Shown here one piece after another: positions 19,691 through 29,849 of a stretch of 64,000 nt of DNA. Position 1 is the stretch's first letter; each line of letters opens with the position of its first letter. A model generated the notes under the pieces. That model searched no databases and was not told the DNA's origin. It saw only the letters and a program-made list of their open reading frames with translations. This DNA comes from Symbiodinium natans (Eukaryota; Sar; Dinophyceae; Suessiales; Symbiodiniaceae): contig CAJNDS010000502.1 in the NCBI GenBank assembly GCA_905221605.1, positions 204,501 to 268,500 of the forward strand. Direction: 5' to 3'. The position numbers and the translations under genes are program-made.

Positions 19691-20968
19691 ATTTAATCTG
19701 AGTCTACCGTGCGAAACGCCGCGCCCGGCTTTTTTTATTTGGTGTACTTCTGAGACTCCATGCCTTACCACCCTTTGCCCACACACTGACACTTTCCTGC
19801 ACACTCCAACCCACTTTGCAACCACAAATGCTTACACACACACACATCCACAACACTCTGCACATGTACACTCAGAAAAACAGCCGAAACCACAACATGT
19901 GATGTCTTTAAGTTCCAATTGCAATGTTTTATCTGTTTGTCTTTTTTTTGCTTCAGGACGGTTTCTCGAAACCCTCTCTTTCCAAAGGCTTGCAACTCAA
20001 CCGAGAGATCATCCCGACAAAAAACAGAGAAAACATTGAACAAAAGCAAAAGAACAATTCTGTTCACACGGGCGAAGGCAATTTGAACTGAAAAAAAAAC
20101 AAAAAGTGTTGCTGTGTCTGAATCTGCTGCTAAATCTGAAGAAAATTGTCTAAGTTTCACGACTCTGGCTTTTTTCCAGTTTTTTATCGATTTATCCAAA
20201 GTTCAGAAAGAAAAACCCATGTTTTTGCAGTTCCTGCTAACATTGAAAAAAACAATCACACTGACCTCTCATCATGGCCAGAACGACTTGTAAGAGTCGC
20301 CCAGCCTCGATTTCCATTCCATTCGACTTTTTTTGACAAAGCTTCAACTGCGTTCTCTTGTCTTTGCTTGTCCCAAAATGGCCAAACAGACATCAAGGCA
20401 CACTGAAATTTGACAGAAGATCGAGCAGAAGAAACTCTGCTTTTCTTTCAGGCTGGGTGCCCTCAATTCTTTGTCTTTCGTTTTGGTTGCGTGTTGCAAT
20501 TCTTCCCTGGATTCAGCACCATTCAACGAATTTTCAAAATTTCTGAAGTCTCCAAAAATGTGAAAAAACCCTCAAAATCAACACTTGATCAGTTAAATTT
20601 GTTGAATTTACTCTGGTGTTTCGCTCGCTTCGCTCGCACTTATTCACATTCTGGAAATACACTTTGCAATTTTCAAGCGGTTTGGCTTGGGCGTCGCGCG
20701 CAACCTTGACAAATCAACACCACGGTTAAACTCGTCTCGTCCTGCAGTTGATTTCTGTCCAAACGGCACTGTCAGAGGCTTTTAAAAACACTTGTTTCAA
20801 AGCATTGAACTTTTCCAAGCTGCAGTTTCCACCGATGTTGAGTCTGCACCCTTCTTTTCTTCTCTTCTGCCTTCAGGCCTTGCACCAAAACCTGGAGAAT
20901 CTGAAACCCAAGATGAGGGGCAGCAAAATTGATCGAAAAGGTAGGGAAGCTCCAGTGACCTCCACAGT

Positions 20969-22270
20969 AGATCCACTTGAGAAGAGATGCAGGTTCCTAC
21001 ACCGCCGTGTGATGGAGGTTGCAAACTCTGCGCGCTATGGGTTCGGTGAGTGTAGCGTGGCATAATGTACTTGCTGGCCACATCGGGCAGGCGTTTTTAA
21101 ATTGCGCTCCCGGTAACATTGCATGCATCTTGCAGAATTGCCACTACCACCCTGGGCAGCTACGAGGTGTTTTTTCTTCGGTTGAGCTCGCTGTCTGTCT
21201 GCCTGTTTTCCGTCTTCATGCACCTCTTCTCGCATACAAAAGGTCACCTCCCACCCTGCTTGCTCGTGGTTTTGGCCTGGCGTTCTTAAACGCCCCTCTG
21301 GGCCCCTCCCAGCCGAGAATGGACCGGTGCGCCACGAGTGCAAGAGCACCAGTTAACCACCCAAACAGCCTGCGCCTTTCACGAACAGGGTCTTGGTGCG
21401 ACCTGTGCTTTCGTTGGCCAAATCGCCACCTCGAGAAGAATGGGTTGCCCTCCCATCCCTGAGGGAAACCGCGAGAGTGGCTGCTGTTTGTCGGCGCTGG
21501 GAGGGATCATCGGGGCTTGGGCACCGCGCAGGCGTTTTGTGACATCTACGTCAACCTTCGCCAGTACACAGCGTGTTGTGCCCGTCGTGCGTGTGAACTG
21601 CACCCATTTCAAATTGCAGCTTCATGTTCCGGAATTGATGGACTTGGGTCGCGCGAATGCGAAACAATGCTATACTCTTCCCCTCCTCTAGTCAGGCTGT
21701 GGACAAGACTGGAGAGCAGCCCAACCAATTCGGAGGACTTTACATCGGCATCCAAGTGTGCACGAATGGAGACCGTGCCAGCCAGCTGCATAATGCAAAA
21801 GGCGATACTGGACTCCACGGTGCAGAATTTGTTGTCAGACGAGAAGAGGCAGGGCGAAGTATGGATGGAAGAGCCAAGAATCTTCCTAAGATGATCCGGC
21901 GCCAAATCCAGACAGAAGGCCATTGCGCGGGTTCAGGGTCAGTGCTCACATAACGAGCGCTTGAGCAAAATAACTGTCACGCATGTGCCAACTATATTCG
22001 GATGGGGAGGGGTAGGTGATCACAATGTTAGCAGTGATCAAACAACGAAGCAAATAACAGAGGAGCACGTCAAGGTACGAGAACCATAAGCGGCAATAAA
22101 GCCCACCGAGCACAAAGTACAAGGGGCAACCACACCCTCACTCAGTGGACACATTGGCGCATAGCTCCACTGTCTGCGAACAGATGGCCAAAGTGAGGTG
22201 GGTCCAGCCAGGGGCATTAAAGCCAATAACGTGGCTCTGGATCTATTGTGTGAGAAGAAACAAGGTATGA
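20969..22270. other. About 1.3 kb with no recognised gene
   Basis: Both strands carry only short ORFs without recognisable motifs. No tandem repeat or telomere-like block is present. It lies between the transposon end and the helical ORF at 22271 and may be decayed coding sequence of the interrupted minus-strand unit. Confidence 0.5.
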
Positions 22271-22876
22271 CTACCACGGCCAAAAGAAGTGATAGGGGAA
22301 TTGTTCACACTCACACAGTTCACGGGCAATGACTGTTGCTCTTGGCGTTAAGACCTGGAGCAATGCCTCTACCCTACCCCATCCAGTTTTGTGCCCGATT
22401 AAAGCCCCGACAACTCGTGAAGACCACTTGGGGGTCAAAGAAAAGTGCTCCGAAAGTGATTGGGCAAGCGCACGTTCTCCAACGCACGAGATGGCACGGA
22501 GATTTGGTGCACTTATTTTCCATAGCATTGACACGGTAGCGCGAGGTTGAGTGGCAGCGTCCAGCCTTGCAATGACTTCAATGAGAGTCCATGCAAGTAG
22601 GAGTTTTTCCTCATCCAGATCTTCGACAATCTCGTGAATGATCAGTGGATTACCAAAGGAGACGCCTCGACATAAACGATCCTTATGGTGCGGGGAAAGG
22701 GCTTCGTTCGACTTGCTTTCCTCTAAGAGAGCCACGAGGATCGCTCCCGCTGCAGCAGGGAGGACTGTGAGTTCGAAGTCAGCTGTGCTGGAATGACTAC
22801 CAATGGCTTCATGGTAACGCCAAGCCAGGAGGCAGCGTGTGGCGGCCAGCATGTTTGGTTGTGCCCGGGCGTTCAC
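22271..22876 (-). CDS. Unknown helical protein B
   Basis: About 200 codons following the RT polyprotein stop by 68 nt on the same strand. The apparent GTG start is uncertain: the frame is open for about nine more codons upstream, to a TGA near 22904-22906. Leu/Ala-rich helices dominate, with GNPLIIHEIVEDLDEEKLLL and later WSSRVVGALIGHKTGWGRVE. It resembles ORF 15187-15699 in the PLIIH...LLLAW region. Not recognised as any known family. Ends in PYHFFWPW. Confidence 0.55.
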   Translation of the reverse strand: MNARAQPNMLAATRCLLAWRYHEAIGSHSSTADFELTVLPAAAGAILVALLEESKSNEALSPHHKDRLCRGVSFGNPLIIHEIVEDLDEEKLLLAWTLIEVIARLDAATQPRATVSMLWKISAPNLRAISCVGERALAQSLSEHFSLTPKWSSRVVGALIGHKTGWGRVEALLQVLTPRATVIARELCECEQFPYHFFWPW

Positions 22877-22944
22877 AACTGGTCTGAGCCAAAGGTGCCG
22901 CCATCACGAGAGAGGGAGGGTGGTTGAAATGGGGACTACACGCA

Positions 22945-25900
22945 TCACAACGAGGGGGGTGTTACCCACAATCCCCTACGCGGAACAGCTGTAACATCAA
23001 CGCGTCTCCTTTTATCGTCTCTTTGCCTCTCGACCTCTAGTATATCCTGAACTTCCAGGATAAGGCGCTTGGGCACCCTGTTGGTGGTTGCCTTTGGGTG
23101 CTTTGGGAGAGCAGGGCTATGACACGCGATACCCGCAGCGTTTAACGCATCAACTGCCGCATTAAATTCACTCTTCGTGGTGGTAATAGCAAACACATCT
23201 TGTAGGTTAGCAAATTCCTGGTTAGGTGTGACCTGTGGATGACAGTGCTGCCCCACCTGGATGAGCTGAACCAACGCTTCAGTAGCCCCTTCGATGAAGG
23301 GTGAAACTGCGTTTCTATTTTTGACGTACACCCCGTCATGTACCCAAAGCACTGTGCCTGCGCAGTACGGGAGCATTGCAGCGAGCCCTTTTCGCATTAC
23401 GAAGCTTTCCGCAGCTTCAAGTGCAAAAGTTGCCCAATTCCTGTTGTTGACCCTTGCATCCCGTTGGTAAAAAGGGATTCCTTGCTGGATCATAACCTGG
23501 AGGGTAGCTTTAGCCTGCACCAAATGTGCAAGAAAACTTGCCAAGGCAGGGGGGATGGCATAAGCAGCAATACTACCTTCATAAACATGCCGAAGGAAAG
23601 CATTGCTGTCCATTCCAACTGCTCTTTGCAACAAGTGCTTGGTTTGTACTGTTTGTGCTTTGGGCGCGCGTGCAAGGTGACTACTAAATAGCTCCCTGGC
23701 TTCAAGCAACGTTGGGAGGGGTGGGTGGGTAGGGCTGTGACATGTAAGGAGGCGCAAAAGCGTATAATGCGCACCTTTCATGTCGATTTCAATTGCGTTC
23801 GGTCCGATGGCCAAGAAACGTGTTAGCCTTTTACTCGTTTGCCAGTGCCGTATGGCATAATATCTACCCTGTGGGTGCAAAGATGGCCTTCGATACTGGA
23901 CCAGCCCTGGCCACGTTGTATCAAGCTCGGGGGGAGGCTTGATCCGATTGTAGAGGCAAAACCGCAAAAGCAGTTCCGGATTCCAAAGTGGGGGGGCCTC
24001 AAGAGAAATAGTTTCAGCTCCGGAATGCAAGTCCTGTATAGCTTGCAGGTGCCATTGCTTGGAAGGCAACAGAATAGGCGGAAAGCACTCAGTGTTTATT
24101 TGCATATGAGGCTGACCCTCACCCGAGTCAAAGAAGACATCTTCATGAAGGGGTGCTTCGTAGCGGAGACTGTTAGCAGCGATTCCTGCCAGGTGATCAG
24201 CGACTTTGTTGCCGACGCGAGGGACGTATGACCAATGCACTGTAATGGGTGTGTGCGTTAACTTTTGCCACATGTTGTCCAGTTTTCGCACTAGGTCTTC
24301 CCTATGTAGTCTCAAGGCACCAGCAAAGTGCTTTACAATGTTGATGCAGTCGCCCTGAAGGATAACCTCCCTAATTTGATTGCTAGCAGCTAGAGATAAT
24401 GCCTTGTCTAACGTTGCGTCAGCGGCGCATATTTCCGCAAACATAGAATCTGGACAAGGCTGGAGTGGGATGGCAATCGTTTCAAGAATTACCGGGACTG
24501 GTCCGGGCGACCATACGATACCACCCGCACCACCGATACCTTCTTGCACGTGGCAGCTGCCGTCAAATTGAGCAACAAGGTGGGTATCTTTGACAGGTTT
24601 TAACTCAACAATAAGTGGAGTACCTGCAGGGATTGGCCTTAATGCCGTAACTTTAAGGTGCAGATTGCCGCAATGACACATTTTAGGCCATAGAGCAACA
24701 TTAGGGACGCCAAGGGTCTGTTGATACATAGGTGCAAGCAAGTAATGCTGTGCATCTAATGTTGCTAAGACATCCCCTATATTGGCATTCCTGGGGGAGA
24801 CGGTAACACCTTGGGCGCTTGCTTTAATTAAGGCAGAAAGGGGATGCTTGACCTCAATATGGAGTCCTCCGTCGTTGCAACAGGGCTTGCAGCGTTCCGT
24901 GTCAACCCACCATGCCGGTAATGCTTTGGGAAGCAACATCCTCGGGATGGTATTCCAAAGACGTGACGCGAGCTTGGGTATGTTACTGATGTGTTTTGCC
25001 CGTTGCGGTGTCTCACACCATCCAGGGTGCCAGGTGCATTGCTGTTCCATAGTATATCTTCTTATGGTCGCAATCCATGCTAATAGGACGGCACAGAATT
25101 TCTTGTCAATCCCTCCCTCAACATTGATCTTAGGAAGGGCAGTGTGACACAGGGAGTCAAACGAGGCAGTGCCAGCATATCCCAATGTGACTAGGACAAT
25201 AAAGAGGGAGGCTTTGGTGACCACACAAGCCGTAAGCCAATGCTCTGTTGTGTTTGCTCCCAGCCCACAGAGCAGGCAGTGGCTTTGGATGAAAGTACAC
25301 TGGTGCTCATTGGGTATAGCTGCTCTGTAAGTAATAGTTCTAGCCGGAGCACCAGGCATTGCCGCACATTGCAGGAGTGGTGCTTGGTTAACATCACAGC
25401 AAGGCAGCATGCAGCTGATGGCATGGGCAAGGTCATCAGGGCAGCTTTGGTTGAGATGACAGAGTTTGCAGACTGGCATGCTGCCGAACCCATTGTCATA
25501 CCAGAGCTCTTTCCCTGTTTGTTTGCGTAGGCAGACTCTACATTGCTCGTCCCTAGAGGCATATTGCCTGTACACAAAATATGCATCGGCTTCTTCAACA
25601 ATGGCCCATCTAAGTGCGTAGCAACGAGTGACATCCGAAGCCACGTTCTTTGGCGGGAGGTTTAGCGCAAGCAAAATGGCACATAGCTGTCTCTCATGTG
25701 CATGGTTCGCAACTTTTTGTCGAAGATATCCTTGCGCCTGAACACAAGCAGCATTGCGCAACACTGCTCTAAGCGCAATTTGCGCCTGCTTGAGCTTGCG
25801 ACCGCCTGAGTGAGGGCTCACTCGAGGCAGCGCAGCAGATAGGGCATCATGGCACTTGCTTTTGAACTGCTCAATGATTGGTGAGTCTCCTAAGGAGACT

Positions 25901-28900
25901 GATTTCTGAATGGCTTGCCTGGCTTGCACAAGCAACGAATGGTAGAAGGGAAGGTTGGCCGCATGCGCATTTTCAAGGTCATGCAGGATAACGTTTAAAG
26001 CCCATTTGCCTCTCCAGCGCAGCAGTAGGCCAACTTTAGATAATATGGCGCCTATCTCAGGATCCATTGCCCTAGGCGCTTTGATAAAATCCAAAACGCC
26101 CGCCATATGTTTGGCCTGAATCCAGGGACGCCTCAAAATAGTTGAGCTGGCAATAGCTAGTGCTTTGAGCATATGCCTTTTGGTGAAGGCATACAAGGAA
26201 TTGCAGAAAAGAGGGCAAGAGGCAATGAAGGCCGTATGGAATTGAATCCTGGCAGGCATTGATGCAGTAAGGGAAAGAGCTTGTTTATTCCTTCTCAACA
26301 TATTGCACAAGGCCTTATCAAGGATCAGCATGCGCAAGGAAACATCTGACATTTTCCTTTGTCCAACCCAATGGATTTCATCAATAGACGTTGCTTGCTC
26401 CCATTCATATTTTGACATGCGGCCACGCAGGATAAAGCCCAACATTGTTGCAGTCTCAGCAATAATCTTAGACCCCCAAGGCGTCATGTCGAGGAGAAGG
26501 ATATCAGCAGTTTTGAAGGGCTTGTTGGTAAGAATAGAAGTTTTGCATTTGCATTTGCAAGGCGATGCAATAATGCAAGCCAACAAAGCCTGGAAATTTT
26601 GCTGTTGTGTGCACATGCAAAGCAGCATATCGCTAGACAGGACGTAGCATTTGCTTCCGCTTACTAAGAGCAGTCCGTGTCGCACGTCAAGCCTAGTCAA
26701 GGACATCCTCATTGCTTGGTCGAGGCTGTAGATGTTCTGTTGAAGCAGTAAGCACAAGGCTTGATGCAATGAGGGACCTCCAATGGTGAGAGTATTGCTC
26801 GGTGGAAGCTGTTTGGACTCAATCCAAGCGACACCAAATTGGGCTATGCATGCTCTGACATCCCCAGGGAGAACCTGTAAAGAAATAAACCCTGCTTGGA
26901 AGCATTGGTGACGGAGAACTTGTAACCCCGCGCTGTGCGCTGGTTCGAAAGTTCTTTGTGCCTTTTCCACCCAATGCAGGCCTTTGGAGGCAGCGCTGTT
27001 ATCGTCCATGTAAGCCGTTAGTCTTATGAAGGAAGAAATGTCGTGCAGCGCCCAAATCAAGGGATCTAAGGCGAGACAGAAAAGGACAACAGAAGTCGCC
27101 CTTCCCATAGCAAGGCCTTGGTGGATGGAGATAGGCTCGAGCAAGAAACCTTGCACTTTATGCTGGGTGCGCCTCCCAAACATAAGGTGGATGACGTAAG
27201 CTTTGATCCAGGCAGGGGCAGCTCTTGCCGCTAAGCACTGTAGTACCCACCAGGGATTCACCCGTTCAAAGGCCTTGGCAAAGTCGGAAAGCATGACTGT
27301 GTACTGGGCATCTTTGAGCTCCAAGTAGTGTTGCATTTGGGCATAATTTGCCTGTGGTTCTTTGAAGTGATTAAGAAGAGCCTGGGCAGGATGTAGCGAG
27401 TCTTTGAAAGACTCAGCAAGGACAGCGTAGATTGCGGAGTCAATGATTCGATCACAAGTATCGGGCATGTCTAGTGGCCTGTAGTTGTCCGCGTACGCAC
27501 CCTTGTCTGCCTTGGGAATGAAGACTAAGGCCTGAAGCGGATGATCAGCTTGAGACAAGCACATCTCCCACATATGATCCCCAAGTAAGTTGGCAAAATA
27601 ACTCGGATTTTGCCTATAGAAGGCATAGGGCACACCATCGGGACCCGGGGAAGAATCCTTGGTGGTAATAATGGCCTTGAAGATGATGCTTTCATCTGGT
27701 AAGTCAGCCGGCACGAAGGGGGCCCTTTGCGCATATGGCTGTAGGAGTTTGTCCCACTGGTTATCGTATTGACAAGGGAAGTGGTGCCAAAAGGCTCTAG
27801 TTGCCCTTAGTGCAGCATCAAACTGACTCATAGATGTGATCAGCTGGCCATTTTCGCTTCTGACCTGTTGCGAATCGATGATTCGAGGGCAGATTTTCCT
27901 GAAGGCCTGCCACTTAATTTTAGACTTATCAACCTGCAAATCTCTTTGAGCAACCAGGGAACGAAGACTTGGTGAGGGGGCAGTTTTCAGCTCTGCACCA
28001 AGGTGTAGCCGATTAAGCGCTTCTTGAAGCCAATGTCTCGGGAGCTCGGCTGAACCATTACCTGACGGCGTGAAAGGGGGTATGGTGATATGCCTGGCTA
28101 AAGATGTGACGGTGCTTGCGTTGACACCGACAGTCGCACCAGTGCTCCTGTTCAAAAGGCGTACCAACTTCCTAATTAATGCAGCAATTGAGTTTCCAGC
28201 TTGGGCACGTAGGTTTGCATGCCACAAGAAACATGTGGCTTTTTGTGCAACGAGCGCGTCAGAAGGGCAGAGTTTTTGACCTTTGTTCTGCTCTTCAATC
28301 AAGCGGGCTTTAGTGCAATTAATTAGTTTACGAAGAAGAAGGTGCGAAGGGCTAGTCTCCGCAGCCTCGATGCCAGGCAAGTCAGTAGTCGCAGGTGGAA
28401 CAGAAAAAGCCGCAGCAGGAACTGTCCGAACAGGTATCGCCGGGACATCTTTGTCAAGCTTATGCTTTGGCCGAAACCGAATCTTTACCAAGTGATGTCC
28501 TCCAGTTACTTTTTTGTGCTTCCAAGAGACAGAACAGATCTTGGCGGACAAGTACAGCGAACTGGAAATAAGGTAATGGTCAAGGTGACTGCAGGTAGAG
28601 CCTTGCTCGAAAGTTGGCCCGTCAGACTTGCATTCAATCATGTCGCCTTGAGCAAGGAGATGTGCATACTCACCCTCCTTCTGCTGATGAACAGCATTGA
28701 AGTCCCCCCCAAGGACAACCACATGAGTTGCATCCTTGACAAAAGCACTAAGTGCAGGGAAAAGCTTCCCCCATTGATCAGGGTGCCAATAAACCGACAG
28801 GAGCCAGTAGCAGACAGACCGAAATTTGACCAGCACGGGTTTAGGCAGCAGTTTAAGAGGCCTAATACTTGCTGGGCCTGTAGGCAGCAATTTAAGAGGC

Positions 28901-29031
28901 GTAATACTTGCTGGACCTTCTGCGGAGGGTTTAGGCAGCAGTTTAAGAGGCCTCATACTTGCTGGGCCTTTTTTGGAGGGTTTGGGCAGCAGTTTGAAAG
29001 GCGTGATACTTGCTGGGCCTACAAGAAGCAA
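22945..29031 (-). CDS. LINE-like polyprotein: endonuclease remnant, RT, zinc fingers, RNase H, extra palm-like C-terminus
   Basis: 2,028 codons in one frame. Residues 1-66 are translated minisatellite (repeats of KLLPKP and GPAS), so the element is 5'-truncated. The apurinic-type endonuclease starts midway: GGDFN 108-112, HLDHYLIS 149-156, GHHLV 178-182. Reverse transcriptase: SPGPDGVPYAFYR 461-473, IPKADKGAYADNYRPL 505-520, motif A LSDFAKAFERVN 581-592, motif B HQGLAMGR 637-644, motif C AYMDDN 673-678. Cys/His clusters follow at 1164-1191 and as CLLCGLGANTTEHWLTAC (1252-1269, zf-RVT-like). RNase H has D1490, E1533, D1561 and D1612. Residues 1715-1930 form an extra domain (see findings). Apart from the missing N-terminus the frame is intact, so decay is recent or selection acts. 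Retrotransposition by target-primed reverse transcription is the family role. Confidence 0.93.
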   Translation of the reverse strand: MLLVGPASITPFKLLPKPSKKGPASMRPLKLLPKPSAEGPASITPLKLLPTGPASIRPLKLLPKPVLVKFRSVCYWLLSVYWHPDQWGKLFPALSAFVKDATHVVVLGGDFNAVHQQKEGEYAHLLAQGDMIECKSDGPTFEQGSTCSHLDHYLISSSLYLSAKICSVSWKHKKVTGGHHLVKIRFRPKHKLDKDVPAIPVRTVPAAAFSVPPATTDLPGIEAAETSPSHLLLRKLINCTKARLIEEQNKGQKLCPSDALVAQKATCFLWHANLRAQAGNSIAALIRKLVRLLNRSTGATVGVNASTVTSLARHITIPPFTPSGNGSAELPRHWLQEALNRLHLGAELKTAPSPSLRSLVAQRDLQVDKSKIKWQAFRKICPRIIDSQQVRSENGQLITSMSQFDAALRATRAFWHHFPCQYDNQWDKLLQPYAQRAPFVPADLPDESIIFKAIITTKDSSPGPDGVPYAFYRQNPSYFANLLGDHMWEMCLSQADHPLQALVFIPKADKGAYADNYRPLDMPDTCDRIIDSAIYAVLAESFKDSLHPAQALLNHFKEPQANYAQMQHYLELKDAQYTVMLSDFAKAFERVNPWWVLQCLAARAAPAWIKAYVIHLMFGRRTQHKVQGFLLEPISIHQGLAMGRATSVVLFCLALDPLIWALHDISSFIRLTAYMDDNSAASKGLHWVEKAQRTFEPAHSAGLQVLRHQCFQAGFISLQVLPGDVRACIAQFGVAWIESKQLPPSNTLTIGGPSLHQALCLLLQQNIYSLDQAMRMSLTRLDVRHGLLLVSGSKCYVLSSDMLLCMCTQQQNFQALLACIIASPCKCKCKTSILTNKPFKTADILLLDMTPWGSKIIAETATMLGFILRGRMSKYEWEQATSIDEIHWVGQRKMSDVSLRMLILDKALCNMLRRNKQALSLTASMPARIQFHTAFIASCPLFCNSLYAFTKRHMLKALAIASSTILRRPWIQAKHMAGVLDFIKAPRAMDPEIGAILSKVGLLLRWRGKWALNVILHDLENAHAANLPFYHSLLVQARQAIQKSVSLGDSPIIEQFKSKCHDALSAALPRVSPHSGGRKLKQAQIALRAVLRNAACVQAQGYLRQKVANHAHERQLCAILLALNLPPKNVASDVTRCYALRWAIVEEADAYFVYRQYASRDEQCRVCLRKQTGKELWYDNGFGSMPVCKLCHLNQSCPDDLAHAISCMLPCCDVNQAPLLQCAAMPGAPARTITYRAAIPNEHQCTFIQSHCLLCGLGANTTEHWLTACVVTKASLFIVLVTLGYAGTASFDSLCHTALPKINVEGGIDKKFCAVLLAWIATIRRYTMEQQCTWHPGWCETPQRAKHISNIPKLASRLWNTIPRMLLPKALPAWWVDTERCKPCCNDGGLHIEVKHPLSALIKASAQGVTVSPRNANIGDVLATLDAQHYLLAPMYQQTLGVPNVALWPKMCHCGNLHLKVTALRPIPAGTPLIVELKPVKDTHLVAQFDGSCHVQEGIGGAGGIVWSPGPVPVILETIAIPLQPCPDSMFAEICAADATLDKALSLAASNQIREVILQGDCINIVKHFAGALRLHREDLVRKLDNMWQKLTHTPITVHWSYVPRVGNKVADHLAGIAANSLRYEAPLHEDVFFDSGEGQPHMQINTECFPPILLPSKQWHLQAIQDLHSGAETISLEAPPLWNPELLLRFCLYNRIKPPPELDTTWPGLVQYRRPSLHPQGRYYAIRHWQTSKRLTRFLAIGPNAIEIDMKGAHYTLLRLLTCHSPTHPPLPTLLEARELFSSHLARAPKAQTVQTKHLLQRAVGMDSNAFLRHVYEGSIAAYAIPPALASFLAHLVQAKATLQVMIQQGIPFYQRDARVNNRNWATFALEAAESFVMRKGLAAMLPYCAGTVLWVHDGVYVKNRNAVSPFIEGATEALVQLIQVGQHCHPQVTPNQEFANLQDVFAITTTKSEFNAAVDALNAAGIACHSPALPKHPKATTNRVPKRLILEVQDILEVERQRDDKRRRVDVTAVPRRGLWVTPPSL
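28826..29031. repeat. Minisatellite fused to the RT reading frame
   Basis: About four copies of a 50-60 bp unit containing GGCAGCAGTTTAAGAGGC and TACTTGCTGGGCCT. The minus-strand RT frame runs through all of them, producing the repetitive N-terminus. The unit also occurs at 29850-30390 and at 1496-1520. Confidence 0.85.
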
Positions 29032-29039
29032 CCGCTAGC

Positions 29040-29845
29040 GCAGAGGCCCTTATTGCAGGACAACTTATCGCAAGGCCAGCAAGGTGAGACCAATGCAAAC
29101 ATGAACCTACCGGCACCAATCACTCAGCTGCCCGTTACCCATAGCAATGCTGCGCCACGTCTGGTACAGACATTAAGCAAAAGTATGGGCAGTAAGGCAA
29201 GAAACCTCCGTCACCTAAACTGCTTAAGGACGCAGAGACAGTTTCCACACAAGCGCCAGGGCCGTAGTAATAGCACTCAGAACTCTTTTTTGGGCTGGCA
29301 AGGAAGTTGCAAGCACACTGAAAACGGACACAATGCACACAGAGCCAGAAGAGGCGCCCCCTTCCCCTCCGACAAGCGGGGGCTGGCAAGGAGCTGGTGT
29401 GGCTACACAAGGCTGCCGTCGGCGCTGTGTAAGTCCGGATGTTCTCACATAGCCTTAGAAAGTACCCTATTTGAAGGCTCCTTGTGTTTGCGCCAAAAGT
29501 TTTAAGGCTTGACCTTATGGCCATAGGGCGGACCTGAAGCGCTGCTTGCAAGAGGCCATATTCTACAGCTCCGCGCAGCGTCCGATTTTTAAGACGGCAC
29601 AAAAGCCCCAAAGGCTGCTGGCTGGCACTGGCTTCTGTGCTTTTCAGGTACTGGAAGCCTATCGGCTTGGCATGCTTTGCCTGGTGCAGTTTAAGGCCCC
29701 CAAGGCTGCTTAACGGTCTGCAGCCAACCGCGCGTCAAGTGTAAGAGGCAAAAGGCCTTAAAACTTGGAGCCCCGCGCAGCGGCCGATTTTTTGTGAAGA
29801 GCACTTTAAGCAGGTTTACCCCGTGACTACACCTAACGCGGGACC
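29040..29845. other. No gene recognised; short dispersed repeats
   Basis: Contains two copies of a CCGCGCAGCG(T/G)CCGATTTTT motif at about 29572 and 29773 and otherwise unique sequence. Plus- and minus-strand ORFs here are short and unlike known proteins. Confidence 0.5.
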
Positions 29846-29849
29846 CGCA

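Larger units (their letters stand above)
17970..20968 (+). mobile_element. Merlin/IS1595-like DNA transposon with 15-bp terminal inverted repeats
   Basis: Perfect inverted termini ACTGTGGAGGTCACT (17970-17984) and its complement (20954-20968) enclose about 3.0 kb containing a degenerate transposase (18370-19591) and long non-coding arms. The arms at 17970-18260 and 19731-20780 recur in the deleted neighbour at 16124-17484. Clear 8-9 bp target duplications expected for Merlin were not seen at either end, so the borders may have rearranged. The element separates two groups of minus-strand ORFs. Confidence 0.8.

Noticed and set aside
17970-20968. Target-site duplication for the Merlin-like element
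   Set aside because: The 9 bp on each side (CTTTCTCGC and AGATCCACT) do not match; not claimed.
22945-29031. Host telomerase or group II intron maturase as source of the RT
   Set aside because: The EN-RT-zf-RVT-RNase H order is that of LINEs; no telomerase or maturase-specific motifs are seen.
28342-29505. Plus-strand 387-codon ORF
   Set aside because: Antisense shadow of the RT polyprotein and minisatellite, with no recognisable domain.
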